From CBDFLA01 sp965248915 (GTDB taxonomy: Bacteria > Pseudomonadota > Alphaproteobacteria > M2410), in contig OZ252216.1 in NCBI GenBank assembly GCA_965248915.1, positions 3,100,001 to 3,164,000 of the forward strand: a stretch of DNA of 64,000 nt, written 5' to 3'. The notes under the pieces are model-generated. The model saw nothing but the letters and a program-made list of their open reading frames with translations, had not been told where the DNA came from and did no database searches. Positions 45,698 through 54,324 of this stretch are shown here, piece by piece. Numbering within the stretch: the first letter of the stretch is position 1; every line of letters begins with the position of its first letter. The position numbers were made by a program, and so were the translations under genes.

Positions 45698-47065
45698 GTG
45701 CCCCAAAAAGTATTCGTCAAATCATACGGATGTCAGATGAACGTCTACGATTCTGAACGTATGGCGGAGATTTTGAGCCCGCACGGCTACGCGCCGGTCA
45801 GCCAGGCCGAGGATGCCGACCTTGTCATCCTCAACACCTGTCACATTCGTGAAAAAGCGGCCGAAAAAGTCTACTCAGAGCTTGGTCGGCTGAAGCAGCT
45901 GAAAGCAAGAAACGAAGACGCTCAGTCCGCGCCCATGCGCGTCGGTGTCGCCGGATGTGTGGCCCAGGCGGAAGGCGCGGAGATCATCAAACGTGCGCCG
46001 ATTGTCGATCTTGTCTTTGGGCCTCAGACCTATCATCGATTACCGCAAATGCTTGAACGCTTGTCGAACGGCGAAACCGGGATTGTTGAGACAGAGCTCA
46101 CCGTTGAAGAGAAGTTCGAGATGCTCGAGGATGGCCGAGCAACGACCAAACCGACGGCGTTTGTCACAATCCAAGAAGGTTGCGACAAATTCTGCACCTT
46201 CTGCGTGGTGCCCTACACCAGAGGGGCGGAATATTCGCGTCCGGTCGGAAAAATTGTCAGCGAAGTGGAAGGCTTAGTTGCTGCAGGCGCGCGTGAAATC
46301 ACGCTGCTTGGTCAAAACGTCAACGCCTATCATGGGGAAGGGTCGAGCGGGGAACCAGAGGGATTGGCCGTGCTCTGTCGGCAGTTGAGCGAGATCGAAG
46401 GCCTCAAACGCATTCGCTACACCACCAGTCATCCGCGTGACATGGACGACGAATTGGTTGAGGCACATCGAGACCACCCAAAACTCATGCCCTATTTGCA
46501 TTTGCCGGTTCAGTCCGGTTCGGACCGTATCTTGCAGGCCATGAACCGTCAGCATACGGCGGATCACTACCGCGGCTTGGTGGACAAGGTACGTACCGCT
46601 CGACCCGACATTGCGCTTTCTTCAGATTTCATTGTCGGGTTTCCCGGCGAAACAGATGAAGACTTCAATGCAACTCTAGAGCTGGTGCAAGACATCGAAT
46701 ACGCACAAGCCTACAGCTTCAAGTACAGTCCGCGCCCGGGAACACCTGGCGCAGACCTTGAGGATCAAATCGAAGAGGGCGTAAAGAGCCGGCGGCTAGC
46801 GACTCTTCAAGAACTATTGGCCAAGCAAGTGAGCGCCTTCAACAAAGCTTGCCTAGGCAAAACCTTGCCCGTTTTGTTTGAAAAACCTGGACGTTACCCC
46901 GGACAATTGGTCGGCAGATCTCCCTACCTTCAATCTGTCCACGCAGACGGGCCAGAACGCTTGCTTGGGGCCATAACTGATGTCACCATCCAGGACGTGA
47001 AATCAAATAGCCTAAGTGGCACCATTATTGGCGGAAAACATGAGGATTCGGCCGCCGCCGAGTGA
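45698..47065 (+). CDS. miaB: tRNA-2-methylthio-N6-dimethylallyladenosine synthase MiaB
   Basis: Radical-SAM methylthiotransferase that modifies A37 of tRNAs reading UNN codons. The 455-residue protein has the N-terminal cluster cysteines C12, C48 and C87, the radical-SAM triad C162-x3-C166-x2-C169 in GCDKFCTFCVVPYTRG and a C-terminal TRAM domain (about 378-445). Other hallmarks are LGQNVNAYHG, YLHLPVQSGSDRIL and DFIVGFPGETDEDF. The start is GTG at 45698. Confidence 0.97.
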   Translation: MPQKVFVKSYGCQMNVYDSERMAEILSPHGYAPVSQAEDADLVILNTCHIREKAAEKVYSELGRLKQLKARNEDAQSAPMRVGVAGCVAQAEGAEIIKRAPIVDLVFGPQTYHRLPQMLERLSNGETGIVETELTVEEKFEMLEDGRATTKPTAFVTIQEGCDKFCTFCVVPYTRGAEYSRPVGKIVSEVEGLVAAGAREITLLGQNVNAYHGEGSSGEPEGLAVLCRQLSEIEGLKRIRYTTSHPRDMDDELVEAHRDHPKLMPYLHLPVQSGSDRILQAMNRQHTADHYRGLVDKVRTARPDIALSSDFIVGFPGETDEDFNATLELVQDIEYAQAYSFKYSPRPGTPGADLEDQIEEGVKSRRLATLQELLAKQVSAFNKACLGKTLPVLFEKPGRYPGQLVGRSPYLQSVHADGPERLLGAITDVTIQDVKSNSLSGTIIGGKHEDSAAAE

Positions 47066-47160
47066 ACCGATTTGATACAATATGATCCAATATATTTTCG
47101 AAAAATGAGTGGTTTTGGTGAACAATATCGACCATAGGGGTCAACCTGGAGAGTGTTTGA

Positions 47161-48162
47161 ATGAGCAGTAACCGTGAGGCGGCTGTAAGCAAAAAGGGTC
47201 GCAGCAGGGATCCGAGTCACGTACTCGATTTCGATGACAACGGTTTGTTGATCGATTTGTTCGGTCAGCATGACGCTCATCTCGCGCGCATCGAAGATCA
47301 GATCGACGTCTCTCTGACCCCTCGTGGAAATCAAGTCTACGTTGAAGGCGAGATGGCTGCCCGAAAAATGGCGGTCCGGATTCTCAACGATCTCTATGGC
47401 AGACTGAAAATTGGGTTGCAGGTCGAAATGGGTGAGGTCGACGGAGCCATTCGTATGGCAAAGTCAGGATTGGGCGCCGACAAAGTTTCCGATCCGTCGA
47501 TTCAGATTCGCACCGCGAAAAAAACCATCTCACCGCGATCACCGGTCCAAGCGCAGTATATCAAGGCGCTCAAGGACACTGAAATGGTGTTTGGTTTGGG
47601 ACCTGCCGGCACAGGCAAAACCTATCTGGCCGTCGCGACAGCGGTTTCCATGATGCTGAAGGGCGAAGTGGAGAGATTGGTGTTGTCCCGCCCTGCGGTA
47701 GAGGCCGGTGAAAGGTTAGGTTTCCTGCCCGGCGACTTGCGCGAAAAAGTCGATCCCTATCTGCGCCCTCTTTACGACGCGCTCTATGACACCATGCCAG
47801 CCGACCAAGTCAACAAGCGTCTTGACAGCGGTGAAATTGAAATCGCGCCCTTGGCTTACATGCGCGGACGGACCCTGGCCAATTCCTATGTCATCCTTGA
47901 TGAAGCGCAAAATGCGACACCTGTGCAGATGAAGATGTTCCTGACACGGATGGGCGATAATTCCCGTGTCGTGGTGACCGGCGACCCAAGCCAGATTGAT
48001 TTGCCAGGCTCCATGCCGTCTGGGCTTGATGAAGCCCGTCACATCCTGGCATCAGTCAAAGGCATCGACTTCGTCTATTTCACGGACGCGGATGTTGTTC
48101 GTCACCCCCTGGTCAGCCGCATCGTAAGAGCGTACAATCTGACCGAGCGCAAAAGGGATTAA
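47161..48162 (+). CDS. PhoH-like ATPase (PhoL/YbeZ type)
   Basis: Cytosolic P-loop ATPase of 333 residues, usually found with YbeY and thought to act in rRNA maturation or RNA metabolism. A KH-like N-terminal region (40-100) precedes Walker A GPAGTGKT (147-154) and the PhoH core (SRPAVEAGERLGFLPGDL, FVILDEAQN-like SYVILDEAQNATPVQMKMFL, GDPSQIDLPG). GGAGAG lies eight bases upstream of the ATG. The preceding gap (47066-47160) is A+T-rich and may hold a promoter. Confidence 0.95.
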   Translation: MSSNREAAVSKKGRSRDPSHVLDFDDNGLLIDLFGQHDAHLARIEDQIDVSLTPRGNQVYVEGEMAARKMAVRILNDLYGRLKIGLQVEMGEVDGAIRMAKSGLGADKVSDPSIQIRTAKKTISPRSPVQAQYIKALKDTEMVFGLGPAGTGKTYLAVATAVSMMLKGEVERLVLSRPAVEAGERLGFLPGDLREKVDPYLRPLYDALYDTMPADQVNKRLDSGEIEIAPLAYMRGRTLANSYVILDEAQNATPVQMKMFLTRMGDNSRVVVTGDPSQIDLPGSMPSGLDEARHILASVKGIDFVYFTDADVVRHPLVSRIVRAYNLTERKRD

Positions 48163-48196
48163 TCAAAGTGACGGTTCTGGTCTGACGCCATCCTCC

Positions 48197-48697
48197 ATGT
48201 TCGACATTGCCACACAAATTGAAAATGACGCCTGGGTCAGCGAACTCGCCAATATCGGTGAGTTTGTTGAGGGCATTCGCGAGGCAACCTTGACCTGCTT
48301 GGGTAGCGGAGTTGCTGTTGGTGAGATCTGTTGCGTTTTTTCCGATAATGATCATGTAGCGGCCCTCAATGAAACGTTCCGTAAAAAGTCCGGGCCAACC
48401 AACGTGTTGGCCTTTCCCGCGACAGGCTTAAGCCCCGATGCGGGCATTGACCAAACAGTTGGGGACGTTGTGCTAGCTTTGGAAATCGTCGAGAAGGAGG
48501 CCCGAAATCAAGGCAAGAAGTTTGCCGATCATGCGGCCCATCTTATGGTTCACGGCATTTTGCATTTATTCGGGTATGACCATGAATCTGAGCCTGGCGC
48601 CAAGCGCATGGAGAACGTTGAGAAACGCATATTGGGCGAACTCAGAATTGATGACCCCTATGAGACAGACAAAGCACATATTGAGAGGACAAACTAA
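48197..48697 (+). CDS. ybeY: Endoribonuclease YbeY (rRNA maturation factor)
   Basis: Zinc-dependent endoribonuclease needed for 16S rRNA 3'-end processing. The 166-residue protein has the zinc motif H119-x3-H123-x5-H129 in HGILHLFGYDH, preceded by the GPTNVLAFP segment and GDVVLALEIV. No clear Shine-Dalgarno precedes the ATG. The stop overlaps the corC start (TAATG), which implies coupled translation. Confidence 0.95.
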   Translation: MFDIATQIENDAWVSELANIGEFVEGIREATLTCLGSGVAVGEICCVFSDNDHVAALNETFRKKSGPTNVLAFPATGLSPDAGIDQTVGDVVLALEIVEKEARNQGKKFADHAAHLMVHGILHLFGYDHESEPGAKRMENVEKRILGELRIDDPYETDKAHIERTN

Positions 48698-49644
48698 TGG
48701 TGTCTAACGACAAGATTGAGTCGTCAGAAGGCGGGCCTTCGAGCGATCGAAGTTTCGGGCGTTGGTTGATCCATATGTTCAGTCGGCGCGGCAGCGATGT
48801 GTCGCTGCGCGGTGCCCTGGAGGACGTCATTGAAGAACACGACGACGACTCGTCTGAGCGCATGACCCCGGAAGAGAGGTCTATGCTCTTGAACTTGTTG
48901 AAGTTCGGCGAAGCCCGGGTCGACGATGTCATGGTTCCCAAAGCTGATGTTGTAGCAGTTGATGAAACGGATTCTTTAAGAGAACTCTTGAAAGTTTTCA
49001 AAGAAGCCGGCCACTCTCGTGTTCCCGTCTACAGCGAAACTCTCGACAATCCCCTCGGCATGTATCACATCAAAGACCTGATCGGCCTTGTGGTCGAAGA
49101 ATGGAACAGCAAAGCAATTGATTCTTGTGATTTGTCAAAGCTAAGGCGCCCCGTTCTCTTTGTGCCACCTTCGATGCCCGCTCTCGACCTGCTTCTCAAG
49201 ATGCAAGCGACCCGCCACCACATGGCACTCGTCATCGATGAGTATGGCGGTACCGACGGCCTTGTCACAATCGAAGATGTGGTTGAAGAGATTGTCGGCG
49301 AGATCGAAGACGAACATGATGTTGAAGAAGGGCCCATGATCGAGCGCATCAGTGATGTCCGATTGATAGTTGACGCGAGGGCTGAGGTCGATGAGTTGGC
49401 CGAAACCATTGGCCGCCAACTCTTGTCAGATGAAGAAGATGAAGACATCGACACGGTCGGCGGGCTCATTGTTTCGTTGGTTGATCGGGTCCCACAAAGA
49501 GGTGAATTGATATCGCATCCAGCCGGATTAGAATTCGAGGTCTTGGATTCAGATCCACGGCGTGTCAAGCGGGTTAGAATTTCGATCAAAGCATCGCCGA
49601 TGGATGAGGCCTTTGTGGTACGAACAAACGGCAAGGGTGACTAG
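48697..49644 (+). CDS. corC: Hemolysin C-like CBS-domain protein (CorC/TlyC family)
   Basis: Cytosolic protein of 315 residues with two CBS domains (about 68-195: LKFGEARVDDVMVPKADVVAV and LVIDEYGGTDGLVTIEDVVEE) and a C-terminal CorC/HlyC transporter-associated domain (about 215-295, including DEDIDTVGGLIVSLVDRVPQRGE). The family is linked to magnesium and cobalt efflux. The N-terminus lacks the DUF21 membrane domain, as usual for CorC. It starts within the ybeY stop. Confidence 0.93.
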   Translation: MVSNDKIESSEGGPSSDRSFGRWLIHMFSRRGSDVSLRGALEDVIEEHDDDSSERMTPEERSMLLNLLKFGEARVDDVMVPKADVVAVDETDSLRELLKVFKEAGHSRVPVYSETLDNPLGMYHIKDLIGLVVEEWNSKAIDSCDLSKLRRPVLFVPPSMPALDLLLKMQATRHHMALVIDEYGGTDGLVTIEDVVEEIVGEIEDEHDVEEGPMIERISDVRLIVDARAEVDELAETIGRQLLSDEEDEDIDTVGGLIVSLVDRVPQRGELISHPAGLEFEVLDSDPRRVKRVRISIKASPMDEAFVVRTNGKGD

Positions 49645-49717
49645 GGCCCGTAACCGAAAAACCACAACCGCAAAAACGAACCTGTGAGGCAATGACGGTG
49701 CGCCGTCGGAGAGATCT

Positions 49718-51328
49718 ATGTCGACGATATCGAATTTCATTCTGACGCTGGCAAACTGGGCCCAAGCCCTATCAGGTTGGCGCCGTGCACTAGTGGCTTT
49801 GGGTCTCGGAGCCATCGGCACTTTGGCCTTGGCGCCAGTCTATTTTGTTCCAGCAATCATAGTCTCCTTTGCAGGCCTGGTCTGGCTCATCGATGGAACC
49901 GAGAAAGATGACCACTCTTTGAGAACCGCACTTTGGATCGGTTGGTTGCATGGGTTTGGGTTCTACTTCGCTGGGCTCTACTGGATTGGATTTGCATTTC
50001 TGGTCGACGCCGAAACCTTTGGTTGGCTGATACCGGTCTTTGCTATCTTGATGCCTGGCGGCCTCGCCCTTTTTTCAAGCCTCGGCGCTGGTCTGGCACG
50101 AAAATTCTGGAGCGAAGATTGGACCCGGGGCTTGGTCTTTGCCCTCGTCTGGTCGGTTTTGGAATGGATGCGCGGTCATATCCTCACAGGCTTCCCTTGG
50201 AACCTTCCTGGTTACACGTGGACAGGATACTTGTCCGTGGCGCAATCAGCCTCACTCATTGGCATCTATGGGCTGAGCTTCCTGACGATCCTGTTGGCGG
50301 CATTTTTAGCCGTATGGGCTCCCTCTTATCGGGGCGCTAATAGTTCGCGCGTCGGCCTTTACGGGACAATGGCCAGTTTGCTCATCTTTGCTGGCTTCGC
50401 GGTTTGGGGATTTGTACGCCTGTCCTCACCAACGATCTTTGAGCCCGAGGTCGCCCTGCGGTTGGTACAAGCGAGCGTGCCGCAAGAAGAAAAATGGAAG
50501 CCTGAAAACCAACAGAAAATAATTACTGAGTATCTGGCATTGACTTTGTCGCCGCCAACGGACCCCACGATCGAGCGGATGACGCATGTCATTTGGCCGG
50601 AAGCAGCCGTGCCGGTCCTTCTTGCGTCCCGTGAGGACGTTCGGGTGGCTATTGGCCGCGCCCTAGGTCCCAATCGCTATTTACTAACCGGCTCCACCAG
50701 ATATCGCTACCCGGACAGCAACTATCCTGGCGCCTACTACAATTCGTTCCACATGATAGGAAGCCGCGGAGAAATTCTCGCGACCTACGACAAATATCAC
50801 CTCGTTCCTTTTGGTGAGTATCTGCCTCTAAAAAGCGTACTCAGCGCAATAGGTTTGAAAAAACTGACCCAAGGAACCGTGGATTACACTCCCGGCCCTG
50901 GCCCGCAGGTCATTACAGTGCCAGGCGCTGGTCAAGTTCTGCCGATGATCTGTTATGAGGCGATTTTTCCAGGCCGTGTGCCCTTGGTCAACAGACCCGA
51001 TTGGATACTCAATGTAACCAATGATGCCTGGTACCGAGACACTGCGGGCCCACGTCAGCACTTGTCCCAAGCCCAGATGCGCGCGATTGAAGAAGGGGTC
51101 CCGCTCGTTCGGTCGGCAAACACCGGCATTTCAGCAATAGTTGATCCATATGGAAGAATAGTTGCGCGCCTTGGCTTAAATAAGAGAGGCGTTCTTGATG
51201 GCCGTTTGCCGCAATCGCTTGACGCGACCTTCTATGCCAGAATCGGAGATGGTATTTTCTGGCTTTTCTGCCTGGCCACTTTCATCGTTTTGATCATCGG
51301 AGGAATTCGTCGAAGTCTCTCTTCGTGA
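49718..51328 (+). CDS. lnt: Apolipoprotein N-acyltransferase
   Basis: Inner-membrane enzyme that adds the third acyl chain to the N-terminal cysteine of lipoproteins. The 536-residue protein has about eight transmembrane segments and a nitrilase-like domain. The catalytic triad is E295 (in WPEAAVP), K359 (in DKYHLVPFGEYLP) and C412 (in MICYEAIFP). ILNVTNDAWYRDTAGPRQHLSQAQMRAIEEGVPLVRSANTGIS follows as expected. GGAGAG precedes the ATG at four bases. Confidence 0.96.
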   Translation: MSTISNFILTLANWAQALSGWRRALVALGLGAIGTLALAPVYFVPAIIVSFAGLVWLIDGTEKDDHSLRTALWIGWLHGFGFYFAGLYWIGFAFLVDAETFGWLIPVFAILMPGGLALFSSLGAGLARKFWSEDWTRGLVFALVWSVLEWMRGHILTGFPWNLPGYTWTGYLSVAQSASLIGIYGLSFLTILLAAFLAVWAPSYRGANSSRVGLYGTMASLLIFAGFAVWGFVRLSSPTIFEPEVALRLVQASVPQEEKWKPENQQKIITEYLALTLSPPTDPTIERMTHVIWPEAAVPVLLASREDVRVAIGRALGPNRYLLTGSTRYRYPDSNYPGAYYNSFHMIGSRGEILATYDKYHLVPFGEYLPLKSVLSAIGLKKLTQGTVDYTPGPGPQVITVPGAGQVLPMICYEAIFPGRVPLVNRPDWILNVTNDAWYRDTAGPRQHLSQAQMRAIEEGVPLVRSANTGISAIVDPYGRIVARLGLNKRGVLDGRLPQSLDATFYARIGDGIFWLFCLATFIVLIIGGIRRSLSS

Positions 51329-51390
51329 ACCCTGCAACAACTTTGTCACTCAATGACAGCTCCTATACGCGACAGGTAAGGAGGAAAACG

Positions 51391-51438
51391 TTGGTGCACG
51401 CCATATTTCTGGGTGCAATCTACTGGTTTTACATTTGA
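51391..51438 (+). CDS. Putative 15-residue hydrophobic peptide (unproven)
   Basis: A perfect AAGGAGG (51378-51384) stands six bases before TTG and nine before an in-frame GTG. The frame encodes MVHAIFLGAIYWFYI and a stop. It lies alone between lnt and the HTH regulator gene. The strong ribosome-binding site in a non-coding gap is the whole case for it; the peptide is too short for family recognition and may be a leader or chance. Confidence 0.25.
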   Translation: MVHAIFLGAIYWFYI

Positions 51439-51607
51439 TTTAGGGTATATTAGAACGTAACTACTGCTTCGATTGAGGAAGTGGTTCGCGGTCAGAGGGT
51501 AATGTTGTTGATTAATACCCGCTGTGAGCGTTTCGGGAGATCACGTCGAGACTGCATGAGATCGATCTGTCTGGCGCAAAAAGTAAGATCAAAAAGTGGA
51601 GGGTAGT

Positions 51608-52030
51608 TTGGTTAAGAAGGTCCCAAATCCAATTGATGTCCACGTCGGCAGCCGTGTGCGGTTACGACGAATGTTGGTCGGAATGAGCCAAGAGAAGTTG
51701 GGGGAAATGCTCGGGCTTACATTTCAACAAATTCAAAAGTACGAGAAGGGTGCTAACCGGATTGGCGCCAGTCGGCTTTATCAGATCGCTCAGATTCTCG
51801 GCGTCGATGTTGAGTTCTTTTTTGACGATATGCCCGACGGCAACAAAAGCAAGAAATCGAAGGGATTCTCTGAAGGCCAGTCATCTCCTTATGTGATGGA
51901 TTTTGTTTCGAGCTCAGAAGGGCTCCAGCTCAACCGATCTTTCACGCGCATTTCTGATCCTAAGATCCGCAAGCGCCTGCTCGAATTGGTCAAGTCCCTC
52001 GGGGAAGATGAATTCGCCGCAGCGGACTAA
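51608..52030 (+). CDS. XRE-family HTH transcriptional regulator
   Basis: DNA-binding protein of 140 residues. The helix-turn-helix (about 17-65) reads RVRLRRMLVGMSQEKLGEML, then LTFQQIQKYEKGANRIGASRLYQIA. The C-terminal part after FFFDDMPDG is conserved in alphaproteobacterial relatives located between lnt and metK. A perfect-looking GGAGGG lies before the TTG at 51608, which fits the family N-terminus; GTG at 51596 is the alternative. Targets are not predictable. Confidence 0.9.
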   Translation: MVKKVPNPIDVHVGSRVRLRRMLVGMSQEKLGEMLGLTFQQIQKYEKGANRIGASRLYQIAQILGVDVEFFFDDMPDGNKSKKSKGFSEGQSSPYVMDFVSSSEGLQLNRSFTRISDPKIRKRLLELVKSLGEDEFAAAD

Positions 52031-52060
52031 GCTGAGAAATTAAGGAAGAACCCTGTTTGG

Positions 52061-52091
52061 AGCGTCAAGGAATGGTGAATTCCTTGACGCT
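52061..52091 (+). terminator. Strong 12-bp hairpin between the HTH gene and metK
   Basis: AGCGTCAAGGAA (52061-52072) and TTCCTTGACGCT (52080-52091) form a perfect stem around a seven-base loop. The bases after it (TTCGTCGTTTCT) are U-rich but interrupted. It is most simply a transcription terminator for the regulator gene, or a processing stem; its perfect symmetry would also allow protein binding. Confidence 0.55.
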
Positions 52092-52221
52092 TCGTCGTTT
52101 CTGGGTAAAAACCGTGCCCCAATGGGAATGCGCGCACCAACATTGCGCCATCATAGGCCGGAATACGCTACGGGCGTGCCGGCGGCGCTGTGAATTTGCG
52201 GCATGAGGGAGCGGACGAGAA

Positions 52222-53391
52222 ATGACCAGAACAAACTACATGTTTACGAGTGAGAGCGTATCAGAGGGTCACCCAGACAAAGTCTGCGACCGTATCTCAG
52301 ATGCTATTGTTGATTTGTACTTGGGCGCCGATCCGGAAAGCCGTGTTGCCGTCGAGACATTGACCACCACAAACCGGGTCGTTTTGGCCGGTGAGGTGAG
52401 GGGGCCAGACTCCATCACCAAAGACCATCTCGAAGAAGTTGCGCGCCAAGCCGTCAAAGACATTGGCTACGAGCAGGACGGCTTTCACTGGAAGAATTCA
52501 GAAGTGTCTGTTTATGTCCATGCCCAGTCGGCTGATATTGCGATGGGCGTCGACGCTGCTGGCAACAAAGACGAAGGCGCTGGCGATCAGGGCATCATGT
52601 TTGGCTATGCCTGTCGGGAGACCGATGAACTCATGCCCGCGCCCATTATCTATTCTCACCAAATCTTGTGGAAAATGGCGCAAGCCAGACACGACGGATC
52701 CCGAAGAGATTTTGGTCCAGATTCCAAGGCTCAAGTGACCCTCGAATATCGTGATGGAAAGCCGGTTGGCGCCAAAACGGTTGTTGTGTCCACACAACAC
52801 GATGAAAGCGTTGAGCAAGAGCAAATTCGAGAATTGGTGCGCCCCTTTGTACTTGATGTCTTGCCCGACGGATGGATGTGCCCGGAAGAAGAATTTTATG
52901 TGAATCCAACCGGCCAATTCATCATTGGTGGTCCGGATGGCGACGCCGGTTTGACCGGTCGTAAGATCATCGTTGATACCTATGGCGGTGCAGCACCTCA
53001 CGGTGGCGGCGCGTTTTCCGGCAAAGACCCGACCAAGGTGGATCGGTCTGCAGCTTATGCAGCCCGCTACTTAGCCAAAAACGTTGTGGCAGCTGATTTG
53101 GCCGATCGCTGCACCATTCAACTCGCATACGCCATTGGTGTTTCCAAACCTTTGTCGCTTTATGTTGATCTTCATGAGACCGGCCGCGTTGACGAATCCA
53201 AGTTGGAAAGCGCTCTCATGAAATGTATGGATCTCAGCCCGCGCGGCATTCGTGAGCATTTGGGCTTGAACAAACCGATCTATGCGCGCACCGCTGCTTA
53301 TGGTCACTTCGGGCGCGACCCTGAGGCTGATGGCGGCTTTTCTTGGGAAAAAACTGATCTGACCGATGAGCTCAAGTCTGCCATCGCCTGA
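52222..53391 (+). CDS. metK: S-adenosylmethionine synthetase
   Basis: Makes SAM from methionine and ATP. The 389-residue protein has SVSEGHPDKVCDRISDAIVD, GAGDQGIMFGYACRET and the P-loop-like GGGAFSGKDPTKVDRSAAYAARYLAKN, all diagnostic. A GGGAG lies before the ATG. The 130-base gap between the upstream hairpin and the start has no SAM riboswitch that I can recognise. Confidence 0.97.
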   Translation: MTRTNYMFTSESVSEGHPDKVCDRISDAIVDLYLGADPESRVAVETLTTTNRVVLAGEVRGPDSITKDHLEEVARQAVKDIGYEQDGFHWKNSEVSVYVHAQSADIAMGVDAAGNKDEGAGDQGIMFGYACRETDELMPAPIIYSHQILWKMAQARHDGSRRDFGPDSKAQVTLEYRDGKPVGAKTVVVSTQHDESVEQEQIRELVRPFVLDVLPDGWMCPEEEFYVNPTGQFIIGGPDGDAGLTGRKIIVDTYGGAAPHGGGAFSGKDPTKVDRSAAYAARYLAKNVVAADLADRCTIQLAYAIGVSKPLSLYVDLHETGRVDESKLESALMKCMDLSPRGIREHLGLNKPIYARTAAYGHFGRDPEADGGFSWEKTDLTDELKSAIA

Positions 53392-53438
53392 AGATTTGCA
53401 AGTGAGCAATCCCAGGGTCGTCCCGACATTGGTAGGAT

Positions 53439-54149
53439 ATGATGGGATCCCGTGAGACTAGGGAGACACAAGGCATTGTTGATCGGCGGCTCTATGGCCG
53501 CCGACAAGGTCACAAACTGAAGACCTATCAGGCCTCCCTTGTCGATAAGACGCTTCCCAAAATATCGATCAATCTTCCTGGAGATGGAGCGCTCGATCCC
53601 TCCTCACTGTTTGAAGCGAAGGATGAGGTCTGGCTTGAGATTGGTTTTGGCGGAGGGGAACACCTTGCCGCTCAAGCAATGGCCAATCCGAAGGTCGGAT
53701 TCGTCGGTTGCGAATTCTACATCAACGGCATTGCGAAATTGCTGAGCCAGGCAGACAAGCAAGATCTGAAAAACATTCGACTCTACACAGAAGATTCAAG
53801 AGACTTGTTACCGCGCTTGAAACCCAATTCGATTTCGCGGGCCTTTTTATTGTTTCCAGATCCGTGGCCTAAGAAGAGACACAACAAGCGCCGTTACATC
53901 TCCCCACAGACCCTGGACGACTTGGCGTGTGCGTTAAAACCCGGCGCTGAGTTTCGAGTAGCAACCGATATCCCCGACTACTGCCGCTGGACGCTTGCGC
54001 ATATTTGCCGACACAAAGGCTTTGAGTGGGCTGCCGAAGGCCCTCAAGATTGGCGCCAAAGGCCGATAGATTGGCCCTTGACCAGATACGAAGCCAAGGC
54101 CGTCAGAGAAGGCCGAACGCCAGTCTATCTCTCATTTATTCGGCGATAG
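53439..54149 (+). CDS. trmB: tRNA (guanine46-N7)-methyltransferase TrmB
   Basis: SAM-dependent methylation of G46 in the tRNA variable loop. The 236-residue protein has an N-terminal RRLYGRRQGHKLK, the SAM-binding VWLEIGFGGGEHLAAQA, and FLLFPDPWPKKRHNKRRYI, the TrmB signature. Two successive ATGs (53439, 53442) make the exact start ambiguous. It follows metK by 47 bases. Confidence 0.95.
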   Translation: MMGSRETRETQGIVDRRLYGRRQGHKLKTYQASLVDKTLPKISINLPGDGALDPSSLFEAKDEVWLEIGFGGGEHLAAQAMANPKVGFVGCEFYINGIAKLLSQADKQDLKNIRLYTEDSRDLLPRLKPNSISRAFLLFPDPWPKKRHNKRRYISPQTLDDLACALKPGAEFRVATDIPDYCRWTLAHICRHKGFEWAAEGPQDWRQRPIDWPLTRYEAKAVREGRTPVYLSFIRR

Positions 54150-54181
54150 ACGAGCCGCCTGCTCAGCTTTGCTTAATTATC

Positions 54182-54209
54182 TTGAAGATATAGAAAAAGT
54201 GAGTATTAT
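54182..54209 (+). promoter_or_regulatory. Candidate housekeeping promoter for the rimP-nusA operon
   Basis: TTGAAG (54182-54187) is separated by 16 bases from TATTAT (54204-54209), a fair sigma-70 match. Transcription would start near 54216, giving a leader of about 110 nt before rimP that contains a terminator-like hairpin. Motif match only. Confidence 0.5.
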
Positions 54210-54215
54210 CCCGGC

Positions 54216-54311
54216 CACAGTTTCCGGTTAGAGAGTGGATGCTCTCAATAGGGAAGTGGGCCGCGGCCCGCTTTTTTTTGTGGTTAAATGCACCTGACTT
54301 CTGAGCAGGTG
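54216..54311 (+). ncRNA. Candidate rimP leader (attenuator RNA)
   Basis: The sequence downstream of the predicted promoter holds three hairpins: GAGAG-tggatg-CTCTC, the terminator stem at 54255-54272, and CACCTG-acttctgag-CAGGTG at 54291-54311 just before the ribosome-binding site. A rimP leader family with a premature terminator has been described in Alphaproteobacteria, and position and layout fit. I cannot align it to that family here. Confidence 0.5.
54255..54279 (+). terminator. Rho-independent terminator upstream of rimP
   Basis: AGTGGGCC (54255-54262) pairs with GGCCCGCT (54265-54272), with one G-T wobble, followed at once by eight T residues. This is the clearest intrinsic terminator in the window. 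It lies between trmB and rimP, and downstream of a promoter-like site, so it may end trmB transcripts or act as an attenuator for rimP-nusA. Confidence 0.85.
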
Positions 54312-54324
54312 TTGGAAAGAGAAA

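Noticed and set aside
52092..52221. SAM or SAM/SAH riboswitch before metK
   Set aside because: No match to the conserved cores that I know could be seen by eye; a covariance-model search would decide.
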